Below are positions 1-11,835 of a DNA stretch of 64,000 bases, piece by piece. A program made the position numbers and the translations under genes. Below the pieces are notes generated by a model that was given only the letters and a program-made list of their open reading frames with translations, was not told the origin of the DNA and ran no database searches. Each line of letters opens with the position of its first letter. Position 1 is the first letter of the stretch. The DNA comes from Cryptomeria japonica (Eukaryota; Streptophyta; Pinopsida; Cupressales; Cupressaceae). Location: the NCBI RefSeq assembly GCF_030272615.1, contig NC_081414.1:52510636-52574635 (forward strand), given 5' to 3'.

Positions 1-60
1 TTGAGGCCTTCGACATTATTATGCATTGCTTCCTTACTAACTTCCACCAAACCCTTAAGT

Positions 61-1282
61 TTACTCTTTAACTCCTAGATTTCATTCTCCAACCTATCGA
101 TCCTAGCCTCATGTTTAGTCTTCATAACCTCAATGTCTTCCACAATTTTTTGGGACAACTTCAGGAGTTTGTTAGTTTTATCAGGTATCAGATTCTCCGT
201 GAAAGAGTCCACAATATCCTTTATCCCCTGTTTTAGGAAGCTAATTTCACCAAAAACCCTTCAGAAGTATTTCTCTTGGTTAGCCAACAAATTGCCCAGG
301 AGCTTGTCAATATCCAATTCATCACATTTAGTCTCATTAAGGTCCACATTTAGGGGAATATCAAGTCTAATTTCATTTTCCCCTTTTCCTTGAATGTGCG
401 CCTTTTTTCCAGTTTTCTATTTTTTAGGATTTTTTGGGCCCAGGTTTTGGGGATGAGACACAGGGGATTTCAACTTTTTAGCTACCCATCTAGGTGGATT
501 TTTCCTTCTACTATTTGTGCCAGGTGTGGGCTTTTGCAGGGGACCCTCATCCTCTGAGAGTTTATATTCAGAATCCTCTGAAACCTGGATGTCAGTCCAG
601 TCCATAGAAAGTTCACCCTCTACCTCGCCAAACTCTATATTGGAAACATCATACACCTCCTGATTGGCTAAGGTCTTAGGTTCTCTCATAACCGGGGAGG
701 GTTTAACCTCTGGGCCTTAGCGATTTCCATAATTAGGAGGATTAAACCCTCATGCAAAACTGGGTTTTCCTCATTCTCAAAATGCTTATGGATGGAATTC
801 TCAAGAGATGATAACAAATAAAACAAAATTAAAATTTTTTTATCATACCTAAAATGGTTCAGAATAGTAAAGTGATAGGAAAATATACTAGCAAAGTGGC
901 CATCGAGGGTTATGTACCTCATGATAAATTCTGCTATATCCGCCTAGAGATTCAGAAGGTCCTTTCGATTGTAGCCTCCATCTGGGTTCTTCTTGACTCT
1001 GCTTTGTTCACTTTTCTTATCATAGAAAGAAGAAAGGGCTTCTTCCAAATTTTTCCTCTCCCTGTAAAATTTTTTACCCTCCATGCTAAGCCCAAAAATC
1101 TCAGCAATGAAGGGTTCATCAATCCTAAACTTCACCCCTCCTGACAAATGGTTCCATACCTCCATCCACAACTTCCCTCCAAATCTCTTTATTATTCTCC
1201 CAAAGCTCGCATGAAGATGGATCCAATCTGTTCTTGTCTCCCCCCATAATATTATTGCTTCTATAAATTTTACCAGTAACAC
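61..1282 (-). pseudogene. Decayed retroelement-type ORF of unassigned family, running off the left edge
   Basis: On the minus strand a reading frame starts near 1282 and continues, with in-frame stops (for example near 944) and a frameshift near 688, to about position 60. The first part (1282-686) contains WGETRTDWIHLH, FIAEIFGLSMEGKKF and a later block ending in LILLIMEIAKAQ. The middle is acidic and proline-rich, and the end reads as a coiled-coil-like Glu/Lys/Leu stretch. There is no zinc knuckle, DDE or RT motif. The sequence looks like a dispersed-element ORF rather than a host gene: it is broken, intronless and next to a LINE fragment. I do not recognise the family, and no LTR or TSD is visible for it in this window. 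Confidence 0.5.
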
Positions 1283-1393
1283 TAAAACTAGACTTCAAAC
1301 AAACGAAAACAAACTAGACCCACAAGAAAAATATGGAAGGTAGCCACCATAGATTTCTATGAATAGCTTTACACAGATGAAAAGTTGTCATAA

Positions 1394-1760
1394 TTAATGC
1401 TCAATCGGAGAGAGATTTACGATATCCTCCCTCGTCAGTTCACACAACTGAATTGGAAAGGAATCCCCTTCCCACCACCACTTTTCATCATCTCTAGCAA
1501 TGCCAAGATTCACCACGTGGTCTACATGCCTGTTACCCTCTCCGAAGACGTACAAAATTTGAACTGCCTCAAATTTGTCAATCATATCAAAGCAGCCCTG
1601 CATTAAATGATTAATCATCTAGCTGGGAATAGTCTTTTTTAATTAAACAATTGATTATATTCAGTGAATCACTTTCCAACTAGACCATCTTGAAACCACC
1701 ACAGATAGCCATTTTTAACCCAATGTAGGTTGTGTTTGCCTTAGCGACATGAACCTCACT
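1394..1760 (-). pseudogene. LINE-type RNase H domain fragment
   Basis: Minus-strand translation gives the second half of a plant non-LTR retrotransposon RNase H domain. The motif ESDSLNIINCL (catalytic Asp in DSL) lies near 1660-1690, followed after a frameshift by GEGNRHVDHVVNLGIA near 1490-1520, the usual C-terminal block of this domain. There is an in-frame stop before the DSL motif and a frameshift near 1625, so it is dead. The first half of the RNase H and all of the RT are absent. A short A-rich run lies just beyond its right end. It may belong with the ORF immediately to its left, but I cannot show that. Confidence 0.6.
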
Positions 1761-1790
1761 TATGTTATGATTGTAAGAAAAAAATAAAAA

Positions 1791-4525
1791 AAAAAGATAT
1801 TCTTTCATAATCAATCAATGTGAAAGAAAAAAACTATAGATTAAATCATGAATTGGCTACTTAATGGTTGATCTTTTTTTATACTTAAGGTGGTTTAGAT
1901 GTCTATTTCTTATAATAGAATCAGGTAAATTTCTCCTTTTATTTAAGTTTTATGGTTTTATTTAGAAAAAAAAAAATCATAAATTAATATTTAAGGTTTC
2001 TAAGATTATTATTGTGAGTGAAGTGTTCAATGTCAACATCCTCTTATTCTTCATATTCAATAATTATCACTATTGAATATTTCATTTACAAGTGATGTTT
2101 TCATCTTGACAAAGCACTTATTCATTTTTTAATATATCAAAGAGCTTTGGAAAATAAAGACAAGATTATCTTTTAAATCTTTACCCTTGATCATAGAAGA
2201 AGTAATGAAATTATGGTTAAAGTAAGGAATACAAACTAATTGATTGTTATATCATTGAATCTAGGGTTTCATTAAGATCCTTGAATAGATTAAAGTGCCT
2301 AATAGTTTGATGGTTCTACATTTCAGAATATTAAGAGTATCAATGAACTCATCATCGTGATTAGAGTTATAGTTCAATTCATGAAGTCAATATTGGTAGG
2401 GTGTTCATAAAATTAATACTCATAAAGGCATAAATATCATTAGAGGTTCTAAAACTCTTACTTCAAATTTTTTTAGGGGCTTATTAGTTTTAGTGCAAGA
2501 AATTGTTTCAAATTATTTTATAATCACTTATATACCAAATTTCTATCTTTTAGCATAGCCATGTCAAATAGCTATCATTAAATCATTATTTTTAGGAAAC
2601 AAAAAATAACATATCTAGGTTTTTTATATATAATTAATTTATTATAATATATTTACTTTTTTATAGATAGGAATAAGATAGCTTTAAATTAACATGTTTT
2701 GGTAATAATTTATTATTACTTAAAATGCCTAAAAGCTATCTTTGTGATTTTATAAAGAAATGGTTTAAATGCATAATTGAAGATGATATTTGAAGTCAAA
2801 ATCATGTTGTAGATTTTGCTATAAATTGTTAAATTTGTTCTACTATTAAATAATTGTATTTTTATAATTTTGTCAAGCAAATTGAAAGGAGAATGATTTT
2901 AGTCAAGATTTGTAATATTAAGACCAATATTTCTAGATTGTGGCTTCAAATGTGGTTTAGTTGTTTACTTTATATCAAATTACTCGATGCCTAATTTATT
3001 TAATTTTGTCTTATTGATGTAGTGTTGTTGCTATCAATTTTAGTCCATAAAAAGTTATCTTTATTTTTTATTCAAACATATATGTTACAACCAAATTCTA
3101 ATTTCTATTTTATTAAATTGGTTCAAGTTGAATTTATTCATTTATGTTTAAGTAAATATTCTTTCTTAATATCTATAAATAATCATTGTAAATCTTGATT
3201 GTGAATAGTTTGGCACATGCATTTCAAACAAAATACATAATTAATTAGTGATTTTTGTTTGTGAAAAATTATCCATTGAAATCTCATATAATATGCATAT
3301 TTATGAATTATACTTATAGTTTTATCTAAGATTAGTTTTATGTTTAATTAGATCTTAACAAGATTTTCCTTACAATTTAAAGACAAAGTATACAAGACAA
3401 ATAAAAATATTAACATATTTATTATTACTTCAAATTTATTGAACTTACTCTCAAATTTATAATCATCCTCATCATTAAAATCATCTAGAAAAGATATAAA
3501 AAATATAAAATTCAACTAATATCAATGAAATTATCCTTAATTAAGTGACATGTTTCTACTTCAATTCTATTGTGTTAGAAGATAGTAGCTAGCTAATTAG
3601 TGACCAGGATTCTAATCAATTTCTCCCTCTAACTTATAATTTTGTTTTAAGTATAATTATTATGATGAATTCAAAGAGGCTTGTCTTTCCCCACACTTAC
3701 CACCACGCAATGATGTCTTGTAGAATTTACTTCTAGAGATAAATATTTTCCTCCAACATTTTTATTTTCAAGATCCATCCTATTGTTTGATTAGGAAAAT
3801 CATGCATTAGAAGACCATGTTTCTATTTATTTTGTTCCATAATATGATGGATGGCAAAGTTCACCAAAAGATGATATGCTTGTTAATATTTTGGTGATAC
3901 ATTGTCTAGCAGGTTTTCCAAAGTCATTATCTTGTTTCTGGTTTTTCAAAGGAGTCTTAGTTTAGTTTCACAAAAGGCATTAATCATTTGCAATGGGCTT
4001 AGGCACCAAGGAAATCCAAAACCCAAAAAAAAATCTTTCAAAGAAGGCCAAGTTTCATGCCAGATTTAAATGGAAGAGTAAAAGAAATTTTTTTTTGAGT
4101 TTTTAGGGTTTTGGTTAGCATTGAAGAAGTCTTAATCTTGACGTGGATGCACACAATTAGTTTTATGGAACATGTTGTATAGACAAAGACACAGTTTATG
4201 ATATGTTAAATTATACATATTAAGCTTTGATTTCTAGATTTAAAAGTGTTAAACACTTAGAATTAATTGGCATTCTCTAAAGTTAATATGTTGCATAATG
4301 TGTAATTTAAGACTGGCCAATCAAAACCTGCATATTTGTCTATATATCATGCTAGGAATATCTTGAATTATACAACTATTTGTGTTGAGTCTAGAGTTGT
4401 AGTGTTCTGTTAAGATGTTCAGTAGTCAAACAAAGGCTGTCATCCTTTCATTAAGAATTCTACCCAAAAGTTTTTTCCATGTATTATTATTAAAAGCCCT
4501 CCTAGGTTTACGTAGTTCATGAGAA
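1791..4525. other. Gene-free AT-rich stretch
   Basis: No reading frame longer than a few dozen codons makes sense here, and no element termini were found. The only structure I can support is the old dispersed repeat listed at 2030-3060. The rest is AT-rich, probably decayed repeat DNA. Confidence 0.6.
2030..3060 (+). repeat. Old dispersed AT-rich repeat, copy 1
   Basis: This stretch resembles 28620-29695 in the same orientation and block order. Examples are the 'gattagagttatagttcaattcat' type block near 2360 (matched near 28985), the 'ctaaaagctatctttgtg' type block near 2730 (matched near 29360) and the 'cttattgatgtagt' type block near 3010 (matched near 29655). The copies are strongly diverged with many indels, so the boundaries are approximate. 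No ORF, LTR or terminal inverted repeat was seen, and the family is unknown. Confidence 0.5.
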
Positions 4526-4530
4526 CTTCA

Positions 4531-4800
4531 TGTTGGAAGTGAAGTCCAAAAGACTCCTTCCCTTTACCACCAAAAACTCTTGGCTCTTCAATATCTATTT
4601 GTAATCTCTTTAAGAGTTGGTTGCATATCATTTTGTAGATTTCTGGAGCTGCTTGTAGCTGTGTGTGTACAAACCAGACTTGGTTATTAATACATTGATT
4701 CCCCTGCTTTAAGTGTGGACGTAGGCAATTGTCGAACCATGATAAATCTGTGTGTATCATTTGTCTATGTTGTGAATTTAGAGTTATGTTTTCTCTAACA
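4531..4800 (+). repeat. Element F 5' LTR
   Basis: A 270-bp LTR starting TGTTGG and ending TAACA, preceded by the cttca duplication. It matches 24108-24406 over its whole length. Confidence 0.92.
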
Positions 4801-4802
4801 AT

Positions 4803-4814
4803 TGGTATCAGAGC
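4803..4814 (+). promoter_or_regulatory. Element F primer binding site
   Basis: TGGTATCAGAGC two bases after the 5' LTR is complementary to the 3' end of plant initiator methionine tRNA, the usual primer for plant Copia elements. Confidence 0.9.
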
Positions 4815-4860
4815 GAGGTTAGATCGTTGTTAAGATTTCAGTGGTTGAAATTTTGGAATC

Positions 4861-5381
4861 ATGGAAGAAGCAAAGATAGAGAAGTTCTTCGGTCAGAGCT
4901 TCGAGTTATGGAAGGCACAGATGGAGTCTTTGTTGTTAAAGAAAGACCTTTCACTTGCGCTTGAAGGGAAAGCAAAGAAGCCAACTGCGATGGCTGATGA
5001 AGAATGGGAAAACTTAGACAAGAAGGCAAGAGCGACAATTTTTCTCTCGTTGTCCAACAATGTTCTCTTCAATGTCATGGGTGAAGCAACATCAAAAGAT
5101 GTATGTGATAGACTCACATCCATGTATGAAATGGTGTCGACTGCCAGTAAAGTGTTTATCATGAAGCAGTTGTACAAGCTTAAGATGAAGGAAGGTTGCA
5201 CTATGGTAAGTCACATCAATGAATTTAATGCATTGATTAGTCAAGCAATTTTGGTGGGGATGACACAAGATGATGAGAGTAAGGTTGTTCTTTTATTATG
5301 CTCTTTGTCAAGCAGCGGAGATGGCATTGTAACAGCAGTTAGCACATCAATATCCAGTTAAAATAAGTTGGTTTTAATGAT
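4861..5381 (+). pseudogene. gag: Element F gag, N-terminal part (interrupted)
   Basis: The frame starts at ATG 4861, 46 bp after the PBS. It encodes a UBN2-type Copia Gag: FELWKAQMESLL near residue 16, WENLDKKARATIFLSLSNNVL near residue 49, and YKLKMKEGCTMVSHINEFN near residue 100. An in-frame TAA at 5359 ends the open stretch. The frame then runs into the site where element A inserted (5387). The zinc-knuckle half of Gag resumes after the second copy of the duplication gtagc at 19960-19964. The gene is therefore broken by a stop, a probable one-base indel near the junction, and the insertion. Confidence 0.88.
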
Positions 5382-5386
5382 GTAGC

Positions 5387-6203
5387 TATTAGGAATCCCA
5401 CAGATACTGAGAGGGGGGGTGAATCAGTATCTAACCGGTAATTAGAATTTCTCAACTTAAAACATGCAAAACATATTATAACAGTGTACCGGTATGTAAG
5501 AAATAATATAATAAACAGAATTAAAAACATCCACATGAAAAGCACACCATGACACAAGGATTTAACGAGGAAACCCAGTGTGGGAAAAACCTCGGTGGAA
5601 TTTGTGACCCACAATATCCACTTACTGGCCAATAAGAGAATATTACTTACAAGAGGGGCCTGCACATGCAGGAAGGCCAATTGCCTAGAGCTCATTGCTC
5701 AATGGGAAGTCTCACTGACTTACAATGTAGATTATACAAATCCAATATCTTGTACTACTTTACAATAGCATCTATAATGCCTGATCTAGTACTGATTTCT
5801 ACTTTGTTCTTTACATAAAACCTTTAACCTATATTTTGCATAATAGGTCTGCCTAATATCTTCTTTTTCTTCGCTTCCATCACTTACTAAATGTCTACAA
5901 TGATCTCTCTTATATATAAGAGTCATTTTACAACTTGCCAAGTCGGCTTACAAATTTTTTAAAATAATAAAAAAAATATAATATAACAAAAATCCTATCG
6001 GCCTCTATGCCGGTATGCTTCCTTTCTCTGTGCCGGTGCTGGTGGTCTGAGTGCCGGTGTGAAGTGTGATCAGTGTAATGCCTTGTCGGTGTAATGCCTT
6101 GCCAGTGTAATGCATTGCCGGTGCCATAGGATTGTAAGGTTGCCATTAATGACAAAACCTTCAATCACATACAATGTCTCATTAGAGTGTGCATATGCCA
6201 ACA
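5387..6203 (-). repeat. Element A 3' LTR
   Basis: An 817-bp LTR. In plus orientation it runs from TATTAGGAATCCC (the other copy has TGTTAGG) to TATGCCAACA. Near 5998-6126 it is rich in CCGGT, and it carries three copies of a 16-bp unit at 6073-6120. In element orientation this copy is the downstream LTR, because the purine tracts adjoin it. Confidence 0.92.
6073..6120. repeat. 16-bp tandem repeat in A LTR (3 units)
   Basis: Three consecutive units resembling gtgtaatgccttgccg. The partner LTR has only two at 19845-19876, so the copy number changed after or during insertion. Confidence 0.85.
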
Positions 6204-6357
6204 ATCTCCCCCTTTGGCATTAATGGCAACACTCATGAGAAATTTCAAAAGTGTATCCAAAAATGTGAAGTAAAAAATGTTACCAAAAATGTGTGCTCCC
6301 CCTGAGCATATGATTCCTGTGATATTGAATTTTCTCATACCACTACTCCCCCTTTGG
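6204..6357 (-). promoter_or_regulatory. Element A polypurine tract array
   Basis: Read on the minus strand, the tract AAAGGGGGAGAT directly abuts the 3' LTR (6204-6215). Further copies of the G5 core occur at about 6296-6306 and 6344-6357. Multiple PPT copies before the 3' LTR are a reported hallmark of the Sirevirus lineage of Copia. Confidence 0.8.
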
Positions 6358-6401
6358 CATCAATGACAAAGGTTGTCAACATGTCAGTAGAGTTTGTAGT
6401 T

Positions 6402-9400
6402 TCAACCTTGTAACTGGGTAGTTACAATTTGAAATAGATCCGCCAAAATCAAGTTTATACTCTCCATAAACTTTTTACTGTCTCTTATTGTTGTCTCTGT
6501 TCTTTTAACTGTACTGGTGAGGTGCCACAAATGCTTTGCCAGTGTTTTTTGTCCCTGTATCAGTGCCTCAGATATTTCCTTCCACAATGATGCTAGATAG
6601 TCCAATCTTGGACTCGGTTTTAATCTCAGATGCTTTGCCTTATTCGCTATTCTCTCCTTTTCTCTTTCTAATTTAAGTAACTCTTCCTCAAAATTTGTTA
6701 TCCTTTGCTCAAAAACTGATAATGTATCAGGTGAGTTAACAAAATTATCAGCAAGTTTATTAATTTCATCCCGTACCTTGCTTATTTTCTTATCTATGTC
6801 TATTGTCAAAAAGTTTGTCTTCCAGGTGTCTTTGTACAAAGTTTTGTATTCTTTTAATAAGTTACACAGTTCCCATAGAAGTGTGTCAAATTCCCTAGTA
6901 CACTTCTTTATCTAATCTTGAAAGAATTTTTTCTTTTCAATTTCTACCTTGTCCTTCAATGTCTCTTCTTTTATTTTCTCAATGTTCTCTGTGATATATT
7001 TACACAAAGTATCAAGTTGTCCTAAAGAATCTTTATTGTCTATATTATAGTTAGGAACAATTACCTTCAAAATTGGGATTGTGTCATCTATAGCTTTGTA
7101 AGCCCGTGAACTACAATCTGTTATCCTTTTGATTGAATCCAAGAGTACTTTAGTTACATTTGTTGGTTTGTGGCTTGCTGAGGAGGAACCGACATTCTAA
7201 ATTCCACCAGTGGAGGAAGTAACCAAGCTTGTTGTGACCTCTGGTAGGTCTGTTTGTGTTTGCATTTCTTTAAGCAATGGTTTGTGTACTTCTCCAGTTG
7301 CCGGTGGCACTATTACCTCATGAACCTATTCCTATTTCTGTTTTGGAGCCTATTCTTGTTGCTATTGCTCTTCTTATTGCACTATCTCAGTCTGAGCTTC
7401 TTCCTGTTGTTCTTTGTCATTTGCCAATTTCTCTTGTGTTTTAACAATTTGCTCAGCTACCGGTGGCTCACTAGCCATTTCAGTCTTACCAGTTGTATCT
7501 TTGTCTACCACAATGTTGATTTTTTGTGTATCAACATCTACTGTGTATAAGACTTCAGGATTAGGATTGACATCCTCTACATCCATACTTTCAACTGTTG
7601 GTTGATCTTCTGTAGTTGTTGTTACTAGTGATGTAAAAGAAGGTGGGGGTAAGTTGTCTTTTACTTTGATACTCTGAGGTCCACCAACCTTTCCTTTTCC
7701 TTTGTCTCTTTCTTTCTGATATACCTTTATTGGTTTGGGGTTCCTGTATTCTTCCTGTTTTTCTTTTTCAACTAGGAATATATCCCATCCATTTTCTGTT
7801 TCTTCAGTCACCTCATTGACTCTTCCAACCATTAATGCAATGTGTCAGTGTGCAGTAGAGAATACTAACCGGTTAGCTTCAACAATTAAATCATAAATTT
7901 CTTTAGGTGAGTTCACTGGGTACACAGCAAGTAGCTTTTCTATCTTGATTTTCTTGTCAAGTTCTATTACTGCTTGTCTCCTTGCTTCCAGTCTTTTGAA
8001 CAGTTCATATAGTACTTCATCTACAACTTCCATCAAAAATTTCTTATACATGTCCATATGCAATATAACATTGTTTTCTACTTGTTCTTTTTCATCTGCA
8101 GTTAGAGTGTCATATAATTTTTCTATATTCTTTAGTTTCCCTTCCTTTGTAATTTCATTCAATAGTATGTCAAGAGGAGCCAAGTTTTGTTTTGTTCTCT
8201 TCTTCTTCTTGGGTGTTAGTTTCTTCTTTGGTGTAGTCTTCTTAATCGGAGATCTCACTGCTTGTTGTTTCTGTCTTGTCCTCCCAGGTGAGGGTGTGGT
8301 TGCCGGTGAGGGATCTCTTTTCCTCACAACTCTTTTGAAAGCTGCAGGCATGTCACTCTTTGAAGAAGTGCTGACCGGTGATAGATGAGTCTCAGGCTGT
8401 AGAGTTCCTAGATCATCCTCAGTGATATCGGTTTGCTTTAACACATCTTCTTTAATAGCCTTTGCCTGTCTAGAGCCTCTTCTCACAACGGCCTCAACCT
8501 TTTTCACTCTCTTCTTAGATTGTATTTGTTTTTATATAGTCTCAACACTACCAAATACTTCTTCCTTTGGTTCATTTGGAGCTTCCAGAAGTGCTTTAGC
8601 ATAAGTTTCAATTATATGATCATCTATCTCATAGCCCATCTCCGTTACCCAGATTGTTCTTGGGATGACTGCTTCCATCCAGATTTCATCTTGTTTTATT
8701 ACAAAACATATTTCATCCTTATATTTGTCAACAATCTTTTGTGATAATCTGATTCTCTTCTTCATTTTGGCCTTAAGTGCTTGAAAGAAATCATGGATAT
8801 TGTTTTCCTTATCTTCTCCCATATTGTTGAATAGTTTTGTTAGTTGTTTAACCTACCGGTATATCAAATCCAAGTTCTTTGTATCCTATACCAGGAACCT
8901 ATTTGGTTATATGTAGCATCAAACATACTAGCAGATTTCCAAACCTAAAAGTTCCTTTCTTATCCTTCTTAATTTTTCCTAGGTTGTCAATTAACTCATC
9001 CTTCAACCACTCACATATATCAATCTTTATATTATCTGTGATCATGTCATAACTTTAATATATAAACTTGAAACTGAATTGAGTCTGTTTGCATGAGTTG
9101 CCTTATACCCTAATATCATGTTGATAAACCTTACATTGGTGTCGGTTACATCATTGACTCTTAGGGACCTTTTATCAGATGTAGCACCAGTTAGCTTAGT
9201 AACTAGGTCATTGGAGACCTTCTTAGTTTTGTCTGGCCTTTTACCGGTGGTCAGTAACCCTGTGACAACTTTCACAGCTTCCTTGGTGATTTTGTGAATT
9301 GCATCTAACCAGAAAAATTCACCATGTACCCTGATTAAGACTATCCTAATCACATCCTTGGGAAATTCAGGAATGCAGAGGATTTCAATAATCCTAGGGT

Positions 9401-9681
9401 TTCAATGATTTTATGTTCTGGTTTCACATTTCCATAATTATCACATATGACAGTTTTATACATAGTTTTGATCTCTTCATCTCCCAATTCCTCTATGTTG
9501 TAGTGAATGTAAATTCTGGGTCTTCAGCATAAACAACTCCTTTTGGTATTTGTGAGAAAGCACCTATATTGTCATCTTTCTTTGCTACTTCAGGAACTAG
9601 TTGAAATACGGGCCTAGGGCATTTTATGACCTCGACTATAGTAGGGTTTGCTATATATTCAAGTGCAGAGGTGGATGCCAT
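6402..9681 (-). pseudogene. Element A ORF2: conserved retroelement protein of unknown function
   Basis: The frame starts at Met-Ala-Ser at 9681 and runs to a stop at 6402, about 1090 codons, broken by in-frame stops and a few indels (near 9360, and between 9042 and 8822). Order: an N-terminal part; a conserved block at about 9340-9060 with RVHGEFFWL, ITKEAVKVVTGLL and LTGATSDKRSLRVND; a second block at about 8770-8560 with RIRLSQKIVDKYKDEICFV; a Lys/Pro-rich basic stretch (about 8330-8180); an acidic, Pro/Thr-rich linker; and a long coiled-coil-like tail (7140-6402). No zinc finger, protease, DDE or RT motif is present. The same two blocks occur in elements B and C. One possibility is kinship with the envelope-like ORF of sireviruses; I cannot test this by eye. 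Confidence 0.75.
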
Positions 9682-9987
9682 GATGATAAATACCTTTTTC
9701 TGTCTTGGATGGATTGATTGCTTGAATTTCTTCGCCTCTTTGCTTGAAATTCCTTAGCTCTGCAAATTTCATGCTCTTCGAATGTTTGAAATCACTATGA
9801 AATGAAATGGAGCCAAAACCACAAATTTATAGTGTTAATTTACCATCTACCACATTAAATGCATGCTGGTTAAGTATTCACTTAACATTGTTTGCCGGTA
9901 ATGAAGTAATTTCCAACTTCTCATCTCTAACCGAGGGAATAATAGCACATGTGTCATTAGATTGCCAAACCCTCAAGGAAACTTTCT

Positions 9988-11196
9988 TCAATTTGATGAA
10001 GAACTTCCTGCCAGTGAGGCATCACTTTGTCCTACTCGTGAAGCATCACTCTATCCTACCGGTGAAGCATCACTCTCTCCTACCGATGAAGCATTGATTG
10101 GTTCTACTGGTGGAGGAGTATTCCCAATATTTAGATCATCTTTTCTAATCCATTGTTTTGAGAATTCTTGCTTAACCTCTTCAACCTTTTCTTTACCTTT
10201 CAAGCTAGAACTTTTGTTGTCTATCGATGATCCTTTACTTCTACAGAATTTTGCAATATGCCCAATCTTGTTACATGCATAACAAGTTACATTATTCTTC
10301 TAAATAGCTTTCCCATAACCTATGCCAGTTTGTGTTCTGCATTGATTAGATAAATGTCCAAATCTTCCACAAACATAACATCTCACATTTATTCTGCAAT
10401 TTTCAGAATTGTGACCAACTTTGTTGCATTTTGAACATTGACCGGTGGGTGTGTTGATATTCTGATAGTTTCTAGATCTACATTCATTTGCTCTATGACC
10501 ATACTTATTACAGTTAAAGCATTTTCCATTGAATTTATAAGCATTAGGTTGCCTTACCGGTTTGCTGTGATCCTATGTGTTTGTAGTACCAGAGCTTTCA
10601 CCAACTTCAAAGCCAATTCCAGAAGTGTCACCTTTAGGTTTTTGATTCTTTAGCAAGTTACCAAGTTCCTCTCAGCTTTTCTTGAATTTTTCTTTATGTT
10701 GATTTGCAGTTTCTAGTTCTCTTTCTAAAACTTCTTTCTATCTCATCAGTTCATTGGAGTCATTCTGAGTGTGCATCAAATCTGTCTTTAATAAATCATT
10801 TTCATAGCTAAGTCTTGTGTTCTCATTTGCTGCATCACTTAGTCTTCTGGTCAATTCTTCTTCATTCTTCTTCCTATCTTCAATCTCTTTACAAAATCTC
10901 ATAGTCATATCTTGCATCTCATTCTTTGTAGTTATGTTCTCCAGTTTCAGCTTACTTAACATATCATTAAGTGATTCCTTTTCATCATTCTCATTTTGCA
11001 TCTTTTCACAAAGTTCTCTTCTCTTATTTCTTGCAATAGTAAGATTCTCTTGAAGTGCCTGAATGATATCCTGAGCTACTTTTAGATCATCTTCTAGTTT
11101 GATATTTTTCAATTTTTCTGTATCATAGTCTGAGAGAGCTGCTTCAAGCTGCTTCATCAGATTTTCCATCTTTACCGGTGTCAAGATCTTCCTCAA
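9988..11196 (-). pseudogene. Element A ORF1: Gag-like coiled coil plus four CCHC zinc knuckles
   Basis: The frame begins about 40 bp after the PBS (Met at 11196 or 11169) and ends at a TGA at 9988-9990. Residues up to about 10738 form a heptad-rich coiled coil containing CKEIEDRKKNEE, a string also present in ORF1 of element B. Four knuckles follow between about 10535 and 10250: CFNCNKYGHRANEC, CSKCNKVGHNSENC, CYVCGRFGHLSNQC and CYACNKIGHIAKFC. The C-terminus carries an 8-residue tandem repeat (VGESDASP type). Several in-frame stops (for example at 10738) inactivate it. The order coiled coil then knuckles suggests a capsid/nucleocapsid role for the element RNA; that is inference. Confidence 0.82.
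10019..10090 (-). repeat. 24-bp in-frame tandem repeat in element A ORF1
   Basis: Three 24-bp units (10019-10042, 10043-10066, 10067-10090) and a partial fourth encode a repeated eight-residue Val-Gly-x-Ser-Asp-Ala-Ser-x near the end of ORF1. Confidence 0.8.
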
Positions 11197-11226
11197 GTTG
11201 TTAGGCTTCTAAACATAGAGAACCAA

Positions 11227-11238
11227 GCTCTGATACCA
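11227..11238 (-). promoter_or_regulatory. Element A primer binding site
   Basis: On the minus strand, ATTGGTATCAGAGC follows the LTR end directly. It is an initiator-Met tRNA site and fixes the element orientation as minus. Confidence 0.9.
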
Positions 11239-11240
11239 AT

Positions 11241-11835
11241 TGTTAGGAATCCCACAGATACTGAGGGGGGGGTGAATCAGTATCTAACCAATAATTAGAA
11301 TTTTTCAACTTAAAACATGCAGAACATATTATAATAGTGTACTGGTATGCAAGAAATAATGTAATAAATAGAATTAAAAACATCCACATGAAAAGAACAC
11401 CATGACACAAGGATTTAACGAGGAAACCCGGTGTGGGAAAAACCTCGGTGGGATTTGTGACCCACAATATCCACTTACTGGCCAATAAGAGAATATTACT
11501 TACAAGAGGGGCCTGCACATGCAGGAAGACCAATTGCCTAGAGCTCACTGCTCAATGGGAAGTCTCATTGACTTATAATGTGGATTATACAAATCCAATA
11601 TCTTGTACTACTTTACAATAGCATCTATAATACCTGATCCAGTACCGGTTTTTGCTCTGTTCTTTACATAAAACCTTTAACCTATATTTTGCATAATAGG
11701 TCTACCTAATATCTTCTTTTTCTTCGCTTCCATTACTTACTAAATGTCTACAATGATCTCTCTTATATATGAGTCATTTTACAACTTGCCAAGTTGGCTT
11801 ACAAAGTTTTTACAATAATAAACAAAATATAATAT
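11241..11835 (-). repeat. Element A 5' LTR, left part
   Basis: Starts TGTTAGGAATCCC in plus orientation and matches 5387-6203. It stops at 11835, where element G inserted (duplication aatat at 11831-11835), and resumes at 19757. Confidence 0.92.

Noticed and set aside
5580-5768. 62-codon frame conserved at 11433-11621
   Set aside because: Both copies lie in the paired LTRs of element A, on the strand opposite to the element; identity follows from the LTR duplication, not from coding.
7254-8604. Hydrophobic plus-strand frames resembling membrane proteins (Leu/Phe/Ser-rich)
   Set aside because: Antisense of the Lys/Glu/Gln-rich ORF2 of element A, which gives Leu/Phe/Ser-rich antisense text.
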